Of a DNA stretch of 64,000 nt, positions 31,523 to 42,441 are shown in pieces (the first letter of the stretch is position 1; the number at the start of each line of letters is the position of its first letter). Source of the stretch: Tranzscheliella williamsii. Lineage: Eukaryota > Basidiomycota > Ustilaginomycetes > Ustilaginales > Ustilaginaceae. Below the pieces are notes generated by a model that saw only the letters and a list, made by a program, of their open reading frames with translations, had not been told where the DNA came from and ran no database searches. The position numbers were made by a program, and so were the translations under genes. The stretch lies in the NCBI GenBank assembly GCA_023212725.1, contig JALBYF010000020.1, positions 1 to 64,000 on the forward strand, in the 5' to 3' direction.

Positions 31523-32026
31523 AGCCGTCACGGTTCACCTTCACAGTGGGTGAGAGCAGCAAGTTGACAGTTGCTGGTTGCCAGGGTGCCGTTCTTCCCG
31601 CGGTAGGGAGTCGTGCCGGTGGGACTGTTAAATCTTTCGGCAGTTCGTTGAAGGCCCAGCTATTCAAATTCCTCTTTGTTCGCATCGTCCATCGTCAGAA
31701 TCGTAACGTTGTCTCCCTCGCCAGTGCAGTAGTACTAGGATCGTTGGTTCGTCAGGTATGACCAGCACCAATAGCAGTAAAGTAAGCGTTCTGCTGCCCA
31801 CACGCGGTGGTAGCAAGGGGTGGACTGGCTGATGGAGGTTTGAGTATATGTATGGCAACGCATATTCGCAATTAAAATGGGAAAGAAAGGGCATGGGAAT
31901 CACAATCATTCCGGAGATATAAGTGGGAGTGAGAGTGAGATGGGAGTTGCCATCCTGTCATCAGACTATCGTTACGCCGGCATTCCCCATTGTCGCGGAC
32001 ACGACGGATGCAAGCAACGTTGGTCG
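31523..32026. other. Divergent promoter region, CFA20 / Dap1-like
   Basis: This region includes a GATATAAG TATA-like element near 31916. An in-frame ATG for the Dap1-like gene occurs at 31877, but the codons between it and 32027 look like leader sequence (AT-rich, no family match). No other feature was seen. Confidence 0.5.
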
Positions 32027-32695
32027 ATGATGGACCTGTTCAAGACCAGCGACGCTATGGACGGCGTGCTGACCGCGGTAGAGATGATCTATACCAACCC
32101 GCTGAACCTGGCGCTGCTGTTGGCGGTGCTGTACGTTGGTGTTCCGCTGGTGCTGCCTGCGTCGCCGGAGTCGTCGCGGTGGACGCCGAGTTTGGCTGTG
32201 GCGCGGTCGTTTGCCTCTGCGCCGAGCGATCGGTACACGTATCTGCCGCCGCAGCATGCGGACACGGTCGAGTGGACCCGGTACACGCCGCGCACGCTGG
32301 CGCTGTACGACGGCACGGCGGCGGCCCACTCGGCGCAGGACCGCATCCTGCTCGCCATCAACCGCAAGGTCTTTGACGTCTCCAAGGGCAAGAACTTCTA
32401 CGGGCCCGGCGGGCCCTACGGCAACTTTGCCGGCAGGGACGCCTCCCGCGGCATGGCCAAGCAGAGCTTCGACGCCGACATGCTCACCCCCCTCGACAAG
32501 CCCATCGACTCCCTCGCTGACCTCACCCCAAGCGAAATGTACGTCAACTCCCCCGCCGAATCCATGCGCTTCCACTTCCCCTGCTGACCACCGCCCCCCC
32601 GCTCGCCTCACAGCAAAGCGATGAAGGACTGGGAGCGCCACTTCACAGGCAAGTACGGCATCGTCGGCGAGCTCGTCAACGAAGGCGAGCTCTAA
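32027..32695 (+). CDS. DAP1: Dap1 / PGRMC-type cytochrome-b5-like haem protein
   Basis: Exons 32027-32538 and 32614-32695 (75-nt intron, phase 2) give about 197 residues; starting at 31877 would add 50. An N-terminal membrane segment (NLALLLAVLYVGVPLVLP) is followed by a cytochrome-b5-like domain with LALYDGTAA, INRKVFDVSKGKNFYGPGGP and YGNFAGRDASRGMAKQSFD, the PGRMC/Dap1 signature including the haem-ligand Tyr region. Exon 2 completes it with KDWERHFTGKYGIVGELV, which confirms the splice. Dap1 sits in the ER membrane and supports cytochrome P450 steps of sterol synthesis (Erg11, Erg5) and azole tolerance. Confidence 0.9.
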
Positions 32696-32988
32696 GGCCA
32701 CCACCACCTCAGCGCTAGCACCACGGTGGAGGACTGTGCCCGTGCCGTTGACCTTGGTTGGTACGGGCGCCGTCATCATACGGCTACGGTATGGATTTGA
32801 TATGCGCATAATGACACTTTCTACGAACAATGTGGGGTACATGAGCAATGCGGCCAAAGTAGGGTGTTGACAGCCCGCCGCGTAGTACGAGGAGCAACGA
32901 CGAGCGGAAACTGCGGACAGGGACGTGAGGCCGGAGGGGGACGCAGTATACGGCGCAGGGAGGACGGCAGGTACGCGGAGGGTGGTCG

Positions 32989-35076
32989 CTAGCGGGAACC
33001 CGTGCCCCAGAACCTGTCGCCGATGGAACCGCAGCCGGGGGTGATGGCGAAGACGACTCTGCTGCCTTTGGCGTCGGAGCTGCTGGGGTCTCTGGTGGTG
33101 GAGGCTCTGGCGCCGCCGAGGCTGGGTCTGTGGTGCGCGTCGGCGGCGCCCAGAGGCGGCGACGCGAGCAGATGGAGATGGTTGAGGCCGGGCGACTGGT
33201 CGTCCTCGTCGATAGCGGCGCGCTGTTGCGGGGCGTCGATGTCCGGCGTCCTGCTGGCGGTGTTGCTGCCGGATCGTACGGCTGCGCGAGAGGGGCCCGG
33301 GGCCTGCCAAGCGATGCGGAGCTTCTGCAGACCAGGATCGATGCCGGCGACTACGATCTTGACGCGCGGGAAGGCGCGATTGAGCGCGTGGATGCCGCCC
33401 TGCGAACTGGCGAGCAGCGTGAGGAAGATGATTTGCTCTTCGGGCACCGAGTGGTCCAGCAGCACTCGGATCGCCATGAACGCCGCTGCGCCCGTGCCGA
33501 TCTGTGCGTCCAGCAGAAAGACCCACGTCTGGCCGGCCGTCTCGGCGCGGCGAATAAAGGAGGGCAGCGCGACGTCGTACAGATGCGGCTCGCCGTCGTC
33601 CTCGTTGGACTGGATTAGCAGGCTGCCAAGCGACATGGCCGGGAACGACCGCCGCAGCGACGGCTCCAGCACCGCCCCAGACCGCAGGATCGAGACGGCA
33701 CAGATGCTCGACACGTGCAGCTCGTGGCCGACGTGCTTACGCCCGCCATAGGTGGTGATCTCCTTGGCAGCGTACGGCAGCAGCGTGGTGGCCAACTCGA
33801 CGACCAGCGTGCCGACGCGCTTGCAGGCAAACGTGAACTCCGACGTTGCCGTCGTCCGGTCGTGCAAGATGGTGAGCAGGCTCTGCAGCTGCGGTGTTTG
33901 CGGAAGCAGCAGCACGTTGGCCGGCAACCGCTCGCTGCGCCCGCCGAGTTCGGCAACGGTGCCCGCCGACGCTGCATTGCTTCCCTCGGCAGGCGTAAAC
34001 GATGGACGGCGAGGCAGGCTGGGCTTGAAGTTGAACGAGGCACGCCGCTCGTGCGCGGACCCGAGTCCCTCGTAGGGGCTCATGGCCTCGACCTGTGCTG
34101 CTGCGGGAGGGGGCGCAGCTGGGGTCTTGTAGAACTCGGCTCGGAGCTTGCGCGAGCGGCCGCGGAGCTGCTTCTCCATGTGCTGGCTGATGATATCGAT
34201 TGCCACCTCGTTGTTCGAGCCGGGCACGATCATGTCTGCGTGCCGGGCGGTGACCGAGACAAAGTTGTCAAACGCCGGCTTGACGTACCGAAGATACTGG
34301 TCGATCACCGAGTTGACCGAGCGACCCCGCTCGACAATGTCGCGCTTGATCCGTCGCGCCAGCATCAGATCCGAGTCGGCCTGCACAAAGACCTTGAGAT
34401 CGAGAAGCTTGCGGATCTCCGGATCATGGAGCACAAAGATGCCTTCCACGATCAACACAGCCGGGCCGTACAGATAGTTGGTCTCCGCCGTGCGCTGGTG
34501 CTGCACAAAGCTGTACACAGGGATCTCCACCGCCTTGCTCCTGCGCAGGTCCTCGATACACTGCTTTAGCATGTCATAGTCAAACGCATCCGGATGGTCA
34601 AAGTCGTACTGCTCCTGGAAGGCCAACTTGGATTCCTCGGGCGAGAGCGACTTGTAGTACGCATCTTGGCTGACGATGGCGACCCACGGCACGTTGGGAA
34701 GGTTCTTCAGGATGGCTCTCGCGACCGAGGTCTTGCCGCTGGCGGAGCCGCCAGCAATGCCGACGACGTAGGCTGGCACCGGCTTGCCCGCCGAGTCGTA
34801 CCACGGCGCTCGACCGGCCTCCGCCAGCACGATGGTCTTGGAGCGCGTGGCCGCCCCCTTCTTGGCTGCGCTGCCTGCGTGCGCATTGCGCTCGATGTGG
34901 ACGCTGGGCGCAGATGACGTGGATGCCACAGCGGCAGCGCCCCGGGCAGAGGACGGCTGAGCAGCGCCGAGCCCGCTTTCATCAACAACGGAAGGAGTCT
35001 TGTCGCTCGCGTCCACCGGCTGCAAGAGGGGGGTGCCGTGGCCGGAGGCTCGCTCCACCACCTTGTTTGCCTGCAT
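32989..35076 (-). CDS. Uridine-cytidine kinase fused to UPRT-like domain
   Basis: Single exon of 695 residues from the Met at 35076. In-frame ATGs at 35184 and 35289 could extend it, and the choice is uncertain. The kinase domain has Walker A GGSASGKTSVA, SQDAYYKSLSPEE, YDFDHPDAFDYD, the nucleoside-binding IPVYSFVQHQR and LIVEGIFVLHD. After a disordered linker the UPRT domain runs from LLTILHDRTT to the end: ICAVSILRSGAVLE, then FLLDAQIGTGAAAFMAIRVL at the PRPP loop, VAGIDP and TPGCGSIGDRFWGT. In yeast Urk1-type enzymes the kinase makes UMP/CMP from nucleosides. In such fusions the UPRT half is often inactive, and its PRPP loop (DAQIGTG) deviates here from the usual DPMLATG. Cytosolic pyrimidine salvage. 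Confidence 0.9.
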   Translation of the reverse strand: MQANKVVERASGHGTPLLQPVDASDKTPSVVDESGLGAAQPSSARGAAAVASTSSAPSVHIERNAHAGSAAKKGAATRSKTIVLAEAGRAPWYDSAGKPVPAYVVGIAGGSASGKTSVARAILKNLPNVPWVAIVSQDAYYKSLSPEESKLAFQEQYDFDHPDAFDYDMLKQCIEDLRRSKAVEIPVYSFVQHQRTAETNYLYGPAVLIVEGIFVLHDPEIRKLLDLKVFVQADSDLMLARRIKRDIVERGRSVNSVIDQYLRYVKPAFDNFVSVTARHADMIVPGSNNEVAIDIISQHMEKQLRGRSRKLRAEFYKTPAAPPPAAAQVEAMSPYEGLGSAHERRASFNFKPSLPRRPSFTPAEGSNAASAGTVAELGGRSERLPANVLLLPQTPQLQSLLTILHDRTTATSEFTFACKRVGTLVVELATTLLPYAAKEITTYGGRKHVGHELHVSSICAVSILRSGAVLEPSLRRSFPAMSLGSLLIQSNEDDGEPHLYDVALPSFIRRAETAGQTWVFLLDAQIGTGAAAFMAIRVLLDHSVPEEQIIFLTLLASSQGGIHALNRAFPRVKIVVAGIDPGLQKLRIAWQAPGPSRAAVRSGSNTASRTPDIDAPQQRAAIDEDDQSPGLNHLHLLASPPLGAADAHHRPSLGGARASTTRDPSSSDAKGSRVVFAITPGCGSIGDRFWGTGSR

Positions 35077-35382
35077 CGCGCCGATCTCCCCGCAGCTTGC
35101 GACAGATAGCGGTGGTACGGACGATCGAAAAGGTCCAGCGCCCTTCTCCGGCCTTGTTGTGCGAGTGTTGGCTGCTCGGGCCATCAACCAACCAAGCGGG
35201 TCGGCTTTGCACTTTGCATGCCTCCGAGAAAAAATCCACCTGAAAATCTGGAAAAAAGGATTTCCGTAATGCCCGCTAAAATGCCACATTAAATAGTGGA
35301 AAAAGGCTTCCGCGGATCAAGCTAGTAGGTGGGGTGGTGCAGCTTCCCTCCTTCGTCCGGACAAAGCAGGTGGCGGCCATCG
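35077..35382. other. Short divergent promoter region
   Basis: 306 bp shared by the uridine kinase and rhodanese-methyltransferase genes. Part of it may be coding if the kinase starts at 35184 or 35289. No TATA was seen. Confidence 0.45.
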
Positions 35383-36618
35383 ATGCAGAATGCTGCACAG
35401 GTAGACACGGCGGGAGTGGCGCCGCTTGAAGGCGGGTTCTTTATCACCCTTGCGCTGCTCAGTGCCGGCTTGGTGCTGGACGTGCGGCGCGACGATGCCT
35501 TCCATGCCGCGCACGTCGCCCGTTCCTACCATATCTTTCCGCTCGACAAGCTGGCGTCCCGATACAGCTATCTGCCGCCACGGAATGTACCGTTCGCTAT
35601 CGTAGCTGCAGCCGAGCAAGTCGCGGAAGTCAGCGAGAGATTCGCGAGCAGCGATGCCGCCGTTCTCGTACTGCTCGCGCCTTCGAAAGCCGCCAGCCCT
35701 GCGCATGCCCCGCGCCGGTATGTGTTCGAGGAGGACGCCTTCTGGAGGCTTGTGGAGCGGCACGGCTTGCTGCGAACGTCAAGTGGCCACCGCGCCCGGC
35801 TGGGTTCGGTAGACGATGTGCCCGAGCTGCTCTTCCGGCCGGCGGAGGCGGTGCGACGGGTGGTGGAACGGATCGAAGCGCAAGGGCCGAGCGGGACGGC
35901 ACGGAGGGTGCTGGACGTGGGGTGTGGGGCGGCGCGGGATCTGGCGTGGATCATGCACCGGTCGCGGAGCGCGTCGGGCGGGGGTGCATGGGCGGGTGTG
36001 GGCATCGACAACTGGAACGCCGTTCTGACGAGGGCGAGGCAGGTGATGGCCGATCTGTGTCTCGACACCACCAGTGCCTATGGCTGCCAGGGGCTGGTGT
36101 GGGCTCGGTGTGGCGATGCAGGCTATCTGGAGCCGCTTGTGGGAGGGGGCAAGGGCAAGGCGGTTGGTGTGCCGGCGCGCACGGCGGACGAGGCGCAGGC
36201 GCTCGCGCTCTGCACGCGGCTGGGCCTGGACGCCCTCCTGCCACACCCCGGCGGCGCCGCCCCCGCACCCAGCTACGACCTGATCCTCTGCGTCCGCTTC
36301 CTCCCGCGCGCTCTCCTCCAGCGTCTACACAGCCTGGTCAAACCCCACGGCCGCGTCCTGCTCAGCCACTTCACTGTCCTCTCCCCCCCCGAGCACATCG
36401 CCGCCCGCGCCCGCTTCCCCACCGCCACCCTGCTGTACATCTCCCCACCCCCCGAAACTTGCCTCCAGCCCGGAGAGGCAGAGGCCCTCCTCGCCACCTG
36501 GAACTACCACTCACGCGGCACACCCCACCAATGGCGCATCGCCGAGACACGGCTCGAACCCATCGAAGACGGCCGCATCGTCCGCAGCATCCTGCTCGAA
36601 AAGATCCCGGCGGCCTGA
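35383..36618 (+). CDS. Rhodanese-like domain fused to class-I methyltransferase
   Basis: Single exon of 411 residues; the ATG at 35383 is the first in the frame. Residues about 15-125 are rhodanese-like (LVLDVRRDDAFHAAHVARSYHIF). The usual active-site Cys loop is replaced by VLVLLAPSKAASP, so sulfur transfer is unlikely. Residues about 180-400 form a SAM-dependent methyltransferase with motif I VLDVGCGAARDLAWIM, GVGIDNW after strand 2, YDLILCVRFLPRALL and LVKPHGRVLLSHFTV. The order resembles tellurite-resistance/TehB-like fungal fusions. The substrate is unknown. It shares a 3' spacer with YFH7. Confidence 0.8.
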   Translation: MQNAAQVDTAGVAPLEGGFFITLALLSAGLVLDVRRDDAFHAAHVARSYHIFPLDKLASRYSYLPPRNVPFAIVAAAEQVAEVSERFASSDAAVLVLLAPSKAASPAHAPRRYVFEEDAFWRLVERHGLLRTSSGHRARLGSVDDVPELLFRPAEAVRRVVERIEAQGPSGTARRVLDVGCGAARDLAWIMHRSRSASGGGAWAGVGIDNWNAVLTRARQVMADLCLDTTSAYGCQGLVWARCGDAGYLEPLVGGGKGKAVGVPARTADEAQALALCTRLGLDALLPHPGGAAPAPSYDLILCVRFLPRALLQRLHSLVKPHGRVLLSHFTVLSPPEHIAARARFPTATLLYISPPPETCLQPGEAEALLATWNYHSRGTPHQWRIAETRLEPIEDGRIVRSILLEKIPAA

Positions 36619-36657
36619 CCCCGCTCCCTCTTCCGTCACTGCCGTTGCATGTACCTG

Positions 36658-36714
36658 TAGAAACGATCTATTTTGCTAGAAACGATCTACTTTGCTAGAA
36701 ACTGTCTACTTTGC
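36658..36714. repeat. Three tandem 19-bp repeats between convergent genes
   Basis: Units start at 36658, 36677 and 36696. The consensus is TAGAAACGATCTACTTTGC, with one or two differences per unit. They lie in the 105-bp gap between two stop codons, so they are in the 3' UTR of one or both genes. Confidence 0.85.
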
Positions 36715-36723
36715 GTGCAGGAG

Positions 36724-37554
36724 CTATGTCCATGTGGGGTCGTCTACACTGTCGACCGCGATATAGGGCTCGAGCAGGTGCGACATGAGCCAGTCGCCGT
36801 TCGGCAGGTCGTTGTTGTCCGCTGTGTGTGAAAAGGGTGGCGGTGCAGGAGACACTGTCAGTGGCGCGGGGCGAGGAAAGGGGCGGGACGTGCGTACCTC
36901 TCCAGCTGGCTTCGTGCTCGTCCTTCGCGACGCCGGTTGCGACGTGTCTAGTGATGAGGCGGTTTCGGGCGACGTGTCTGTCGACGGCGACGACGATGCG
37001 GAGGTCGAAGAGCTGTGCGGCGGGGAGCCAGTCGTCGGCGGTGCAGTTGCAGTAGAGGCCCTCGACGATGACGACCGAGTGGTGGGGGAGGATGGTGATG
37101 TTGTTGTCGACGGGGTCCTTTGTGGCGTGGTCGAAGGAGGGGGCGGTGGTGGTGCGGGGGGGTTTGTGCCTGAGGGTGGCCAGGAAGGCGGCGAAGCGGG
37201 GGGCGTCGAAGGTCCAGGGAGCGCCGCGGCGGGCGAAGGCGGCGGCTGGGTCGGGCGCGGCGGCCAGCTGGGCGCGCGGGAGGTGCCAGCCGTCCATGCC
37301 GACACAGACGGCCACTTCGCTGCCCACCGCCGCATTCACCACGCGCGCCACCCGCCCCGCCAGCCCCGTCTTGCCAGACCCAGGCACCCCAGACACCCCC
37401 ACCAACACCCGCTCACCCGCCTGCCTAACCACAACCCAACGCAATCCTGTCAGCTTCGCCCCCTTCATCCACTTGGTCCACCCCCGCGCTAGACTTACCC
37501 GTCCAGCTGAGCTACCACCCGCTTCGCCAGCGCTTCCACCGTCGTCTCCATCAT
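36724..37554 (-). CDS. YFH7: Yfh7-like P-loop kinase
   Basis: Exons 37499-37554, 36898-37424 and 36724-36821 (introns of 74 and 76 nt) give about 226 residues. Walker A is VSGVPGSGKTGLAG. Yfh7 landmarks follow: VGMDGWHLPRAQL (yeast PMDGFHLSR), FARRGAPWTFDAPRF (yeast KRRGSPSTFD), PSFDHATKDPVDNN, VVIVEGLYCNCTADDWLPA, RNRLITRHVATGVAKDEHEA and the C-terminal NGDWLMSHLLEP. Splicing is supported by restoration of the Walker A lead-in and of the C-terminus. This belongs to the phosphoribulokinase/uridine-kinase superfamily. The yeast protein is a putative small-molecule kinase with no settled substrate. Confidence 0.87.
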
Positions 37555-37922
37555 GCCCAACGATGCACCAGCGAGTATGACCACAAGTCAACCCGCTCAC
37601 CGCGCGCCGATGCCAAAATCGTCAATCCAACCGCCCAGCGCGATGCGCGCGCCTATTGAAGCCCCCGCCCTAAATCCCAGCGCAGCAGCAAGCCGCCTCC
37701 ATTCCACCGGCCGCACCCCGCCCTTTCCTAACGGGTCCGGCGCAGGTGCATCGACTGGCAGACACAGACGGGCAAGCGTGCGGTCGGACAGGCACGCACA
37801 ATGACGAAATGCACCTCGCGCCTCGCACCGCTCGCTAGTCTCTGCGCTGGGGCGCGGCACGGACTGCACACCCGCTCGTGGTGCAAGGGCACATCAAAGA
37901 GGTCGAAATTAGTATCAGCAGG
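37555..37922. other. Spacer between two minus-strand genes
   Basis: Promoter of the YFH7-like gene and 3' flank of the GRAMD4-like gene. No other feature was seen. Confidence 0.5.
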
Positions 37923-40900
37923 CTAGACTACAGTAGAGTGGGGTGCCAGGGTATCCTTCGTCGAGGTCGCTGGTTTCGGCGCTGTGGCGCATGCTGTGCG
38001 GTCGGTCGCGCGGAGAAGCACAGTGTGCGGGACAGATCGACACAGGCAGTCAGTACGTGGCCCGGACGCGCCGGCGGTATCAGGCTCTGGCTGTCTGCTT
38101 ACCATTGGTCGACACGGCAAGGAGCAGGTTGAACGCCTCGTCTCGGTTCTGCACGTTGGCAAAGAGGAGGGCATGCTTGCCGCTGTTGCGGAGGACCTTG
38201 AGTCCGAATGAGTTCCACACCCAAAGCCGGATGTTTTTGGTCTTGATCAGGCTCTCGATCGCGTCGACCGGCGTATGGCCGCGTTTCTGCGCGGGCGAAT
38301 GCAGTGGCGTAAAGTAGACATACTTGGTATTGATGTGCAGCCGGCCGGGCAGCCCCTTGTACTGGCAGAAGAAGCTGCCCAGCTTGCGCGGCTTCAGCGT
38401 GGCATCTTTGCTCGACTCGACGTAGTCCTGGCTGACCCGCGAAGGGTCCTCTAGGTCATCATAGGCGATACCTTCCTCGCGTCGGTCGGGTCGCGGTCGC
38501 AGCTTGGCGCCGTGGTGCGAGCGCACGACGCGTCGCACCTCCTGGGCGCTCCCGCCTCGTTCCGCAAAGCGGTCGATATCCAGATGCCTCTTGCGCAGCA
38601 TCTGAATCGCGAACTGCGCATCCGTCGGCGCCCCGAACGTGGCCCACCACAGCGGGGAGAGCGCCTTTCGATGGGTAGGAAAGTGCGCCTGCAGAGGCAA
38701 CAGGCAGAAAAACGTGATGCCGATACCAAAGAACATCACCTTGACAATAACCTGCGTGGGCGCAAACGTGACAAACAGATTGACCGCACCAAACAAGATC
38801 AACGTCCTACGCGTCGCCGCCGGGTTTCGCCAGAGAATGAGGTTCTTCACCTTCTCGTGGAAATCGGCGACCAGACCCATCGTCTCTTGCGTTTCGGCAC
38901 CATAGGTGGCAGCCCACCGTTTGTAGATGTTGAGGATGTCGAGCCGACTGCGCCTCCTGAGCTTCTCGGAAAGCGTATTGGCTGCCTGCCCACGAGCCAT
39001 CCTCAGCTTAACCTTGGCGTGTAGATAACTCTCTGAGGGTGGAAAGTACTTGAAACGCATGATGCAGAACATGAGCAACAGAATGAACGCTGTGGGAATC
39101 ATGTCGGTGTACCACAGCACAAAGTAAACCATTGCCGCCGCAGCTGTCACCTTGGGATCCTCCCACCGGTAAAGACGGCGAATGCGTCGGCCCAGCTGTT
39201 CCCAAAAAGGAGCGATCGTATACAGACGCTCCAGATGGGACCGGATAAGGCCTTCGCGGTATCCTCGATCTGGATGGTGATCGATCTCCTCGGGTGCCAG
39301 TCTCTCCACCAGAGCAAGGATGTAGGCAATACAGAATGCAATCCCGTCCACCCCTTCGTCTTTTGCATTGACTTGCAGTTCATGATGCGCATCATACTGT
39401 TGATCAACACTGCCATTGCCAGAGGGGACGATCAAATCCCAGTCTTCGTCCCGCTCAGCACCCCGGTCCGTTCTCGATTCCCCTTCCTTGCTTTTCTTTA
39501 CAGCTTTGGCTTTGGCTTTCTTGGTATTGGGCACTAGACGTGTCAGCTCGTCCTCGGTGTCCGAATCGTCGTGACTGCGGTGAGACAAAGGGTCGGCCAT
39601 CTCGTTGCCATCCCTGTGTCGAGCTTTGTCATGCTGCCTGTTATCTGAAGATGACATTTTAGCCGGGATCGTACCCGCCGGCGGCAGGTTCTCAGCCAGA
39701 TGCTGCAAGCCTCGGTCGACGCGTGCAAGCATGGAAGGCCGAGTGGTAGAGTCGTGGCCGTTGCGAGTTTCATTGACGGCGACTTTGAAGTCAGACCATT
39801 GCGGCATCCTCCACGTCTGCATGTTACCTGAGCGGGTAACGGTGACTTCGCGAGTATGTCGAGCAAAGGTCTGCAAGAACGTATCAAGTTCGATATCCTC
39901 AAGCTCCAGTAGAGGCTTGCTAAGCGCCTTGGAAGCTCCGCCGCTATATGCACTGGTCTCAGATCTCTGATCGCTACTAACGCGTTCTTTGTGATGGATC
40001 TGTTTCAGCGTGTCGAGGTCAATGCCGGATGCCAGCTCGCCATCTTGCCCATGCCGAAGCGTGTCATACCCGTCTGCTTGCCGCATCAAATGGCCGAGTG
40101 TATCGTCGGAGTCATCGGACTCAAAAGAATGACGTTCTCCGCCGTGTGTATCAGAACCAGGCGTCGCAAGGTCTCCATGATGGTGAGAGAAAGGACTACG
40201 GTCTAAAGCGTTTGGATCAGCGTTAAGGGCATGCCCGCCGTTGAATGATAGGCCGAGGGTGTCACCATGGCGGTCGAGCTCATCTTCTTCATGGCTTCTC
40301 GGTCTCAGTGCGTCTCCTCTCTGGTAGAGGTCACCAGGAAAGTGATGCGATGCCTCCGTATCGAGTCTGGCGAGGTCGTCTGATCCACCGACATAAGCTG
40401 GAAAGTCTTGATGGCCGGCCAAGGTGTTTTTTGCATCTTGCGCTTGACGCGTCTTGGAACTCTTCTTGGAGTGGAAATGGAAGCGATGTCGGAGTCCTCC
40501 TGCATCGCCGGCCACCGGCTTGCTGTTGTTCTCTTCAGGGTGTTGTTGAAGCGCGTGCGCAGCTTTGAGCTTGGATGTTTCGTTGGGATCGTTACCGGGA
40601 TGAGTATGCTTGGAAAGAGGAAGGCGACTGGCAGATTGGGAAGGTGGAGGCTGGGTGTCCGGCTCCGGCTGCAAGTGGGCCGAATGCCTGAACTTGGAGT
40701 AGATCTTGGAACCAATCGAGCGCCTGGTTCCGATCTGTTGGGCTTCGGCACTGGCTCGACTGGCGTCGCTTTGAGAAGGGCTTATCTGTTGCGGCGGCAC
40801 AGGAAGCTGAGGCAACAGAGATGAGGCAATATGACTTGATGGACCATCAGACTGGCTCGAAGAGGCCGAAGCGTCGTTCGGGTAGGGTGGTACAGCCCTC

Positions 40901-40986
40901 AGCTGGCCGTCATCGCCTTCATCGTCGGCCTGGTCCACATCCAGGTCATAGGGCTCCGTTGAGCTGGCTAGAGCTGTAAGGACCAT
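37923..40986 (-). CDS. GRAMD4-like membrane protein with C-terminal GRAM domain
   Basis: Exon 1 is 38103-40986. A small final exon, 37923-37993, is likely because GTAAGC at the donor, a perfect TACTGAC branch site and a CACAG acceptor frame a 109-nt intron. The total is about 984 residues, or 968 if unspliced. The N-terminal half is hydrophilic and low-complexity. From about residue 560 there are membrane segments (VYFVLWYTDMIPTAFILLLM and RTLILFGAVNLFVTFAPTQV onward). A GRAM domain near 860-960 has FFCQYKGLPGRLHINTKYVY and IRLWVWNSFGLKVLRN. The same order occurs in GRAMD4, an ER/mitochondria-associated protein. The function in fungi is not established; GRAM domains bind membrane lipids. Confidence 0.8.
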
Positions 40987-42441
40987 GACAAATCAAGGCC
41001 GTAGACACGACTGAATTTGCGTTCAACTGAGGTTCCGCAGGGCATGCCGCCGTTGGCCGTCGGAGCAGCCTATGCGCTTGGGGAAGGGCATACCAAGGCT
41101 CACAGGGCGAAGAAACCGAGGTCGGCAAGTACGAAGGATGGGAGTTGGTGGTCGTGAGAGGAGGTAAACGATGCTATCCAGCCGGTGTGGTGCTCTGCCT
41201 GTGATGCATGTGAATCCCCTAGCTACAGACTCTTCCCCGCAGTCGGAGCTAGTATTCCCCATGAATATACCGAAACCTCATAAAACAAGGCGGAGGACTT
41301 TCAGAGATGCCGTCAGACACAACCGCGCGTCTTCAGGCAGTCACAAGTCTGTACTTATAATCGTCATGCTACTACCAATGAACGCTAAGCTGGCTGAAAC
41401 AGATCTCCCGATGCAACCCAGATCCAAGATTATTCCAAAGGCATCGCGGGCAGCTGAGATCTACCTCGTTCGTTCTGAAGATTGCATCACGCAATCTAAC
41501 AGCATATTATCCACCCGAGGGATATTGATCGTGATGCTTAGCGACAGTGGTCTTCACCACGCAGCTAGTCACTGTTAGGAAGTGCTCTCTTCGACACTGC
41601 AAGCTTAGCTTTACGCCCTCTACCTCGTAAGCTCAACTTACTCCGTGCTAAGTACCGCTGTCGACCTGAGGAAGAAACCATAATGTGCAACAACAGGACT
41701 GTAGCAGTGCATGCGCGCTACTTAGCGCCCACCTTGTATGAACTTTGCCACGCCGCCTACTGGAAATCACCTCTTCATTATGTTCACCCTTACCTTCCAA
41801 CGACCTGCTCATCGATCACTTCAGCAGAAAGCTTATCTGACGCCAGCTATGTCAGGATGGCCCCTCACTTCGGCAGGTGCGTCTCCTTGTGCGATTAGCC
41901 TTGTGGGGGAGCGATAGTAGAGCTGTATGTGAGGGAAACCGGATCAAATGAAACCGGCACTCGGTCCGGCGGCTACTCTCCCACCCACTAAGCTCGTTGC
42001 ATTATGCTTGCAATCGTGTTCGTGGGGTGATGAAACAGGCTCCTGTCTTCTGCCTTCTGCCTTCCGCCTTCCGCCCCTTCTCCTGTAAAACGGGGATCTT
42101 CATAATCATCATTGGCATCAGAGCGAAGAGCAGATTCGCGAGGCCAAACTCGTGAACACGTCGACACTGAACCACCACAAGAACAGTCTATGCTGGCACG
42201 ATCCGGATCTTTGCATGGTTGCCTTACCTGGTTCTGCTCGGCTGAGTATCTACTTGCGCCCCTCGTCCATCTTCTTGGTCCTCTTCGTTAGCAAGTTCCG
42301 GAAACGAGACCGTCTCAATTCCGCTTGCAGTTGCGCCTTCTCCTTTGCATACCCCTCCACCTCACTCTTTAGTACTCAAGCCGACCTAGCGCTGGACATA
42401 TGTAAGGTGCTATCTGTGCCATCGGCTTGCTTGATCTCATC
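40987..42441. other. Long divergent intergenic region
   Basis: 1.45 kb between the GRAMD4-like gene and the large secreted-protein gene, more AT-rich than the flanking genes. Short frames (up to 135 codons) have no family resemblance. A 7-bp microrepeat lies at 42048-42075. No tRNA was seen. Confidence 0.55.
42048..42075 (+). repeat. Four tandem 7-bp units (TTCYGCC)
   Basis: TTCTGCC twice and then TTCCGCC twice, head to tail, in a pyrimidine-rich promoter zone about 370 bp before the secreted-protein ATG. Confidence 0.75.

Noticed and set aside
31961..33526. 521-codon minus-strand frame
   Set aside because: It crosses the Dap1-like gene and the end of the uridine kinase in another frame and is Arg/Pro-rich without any domain.
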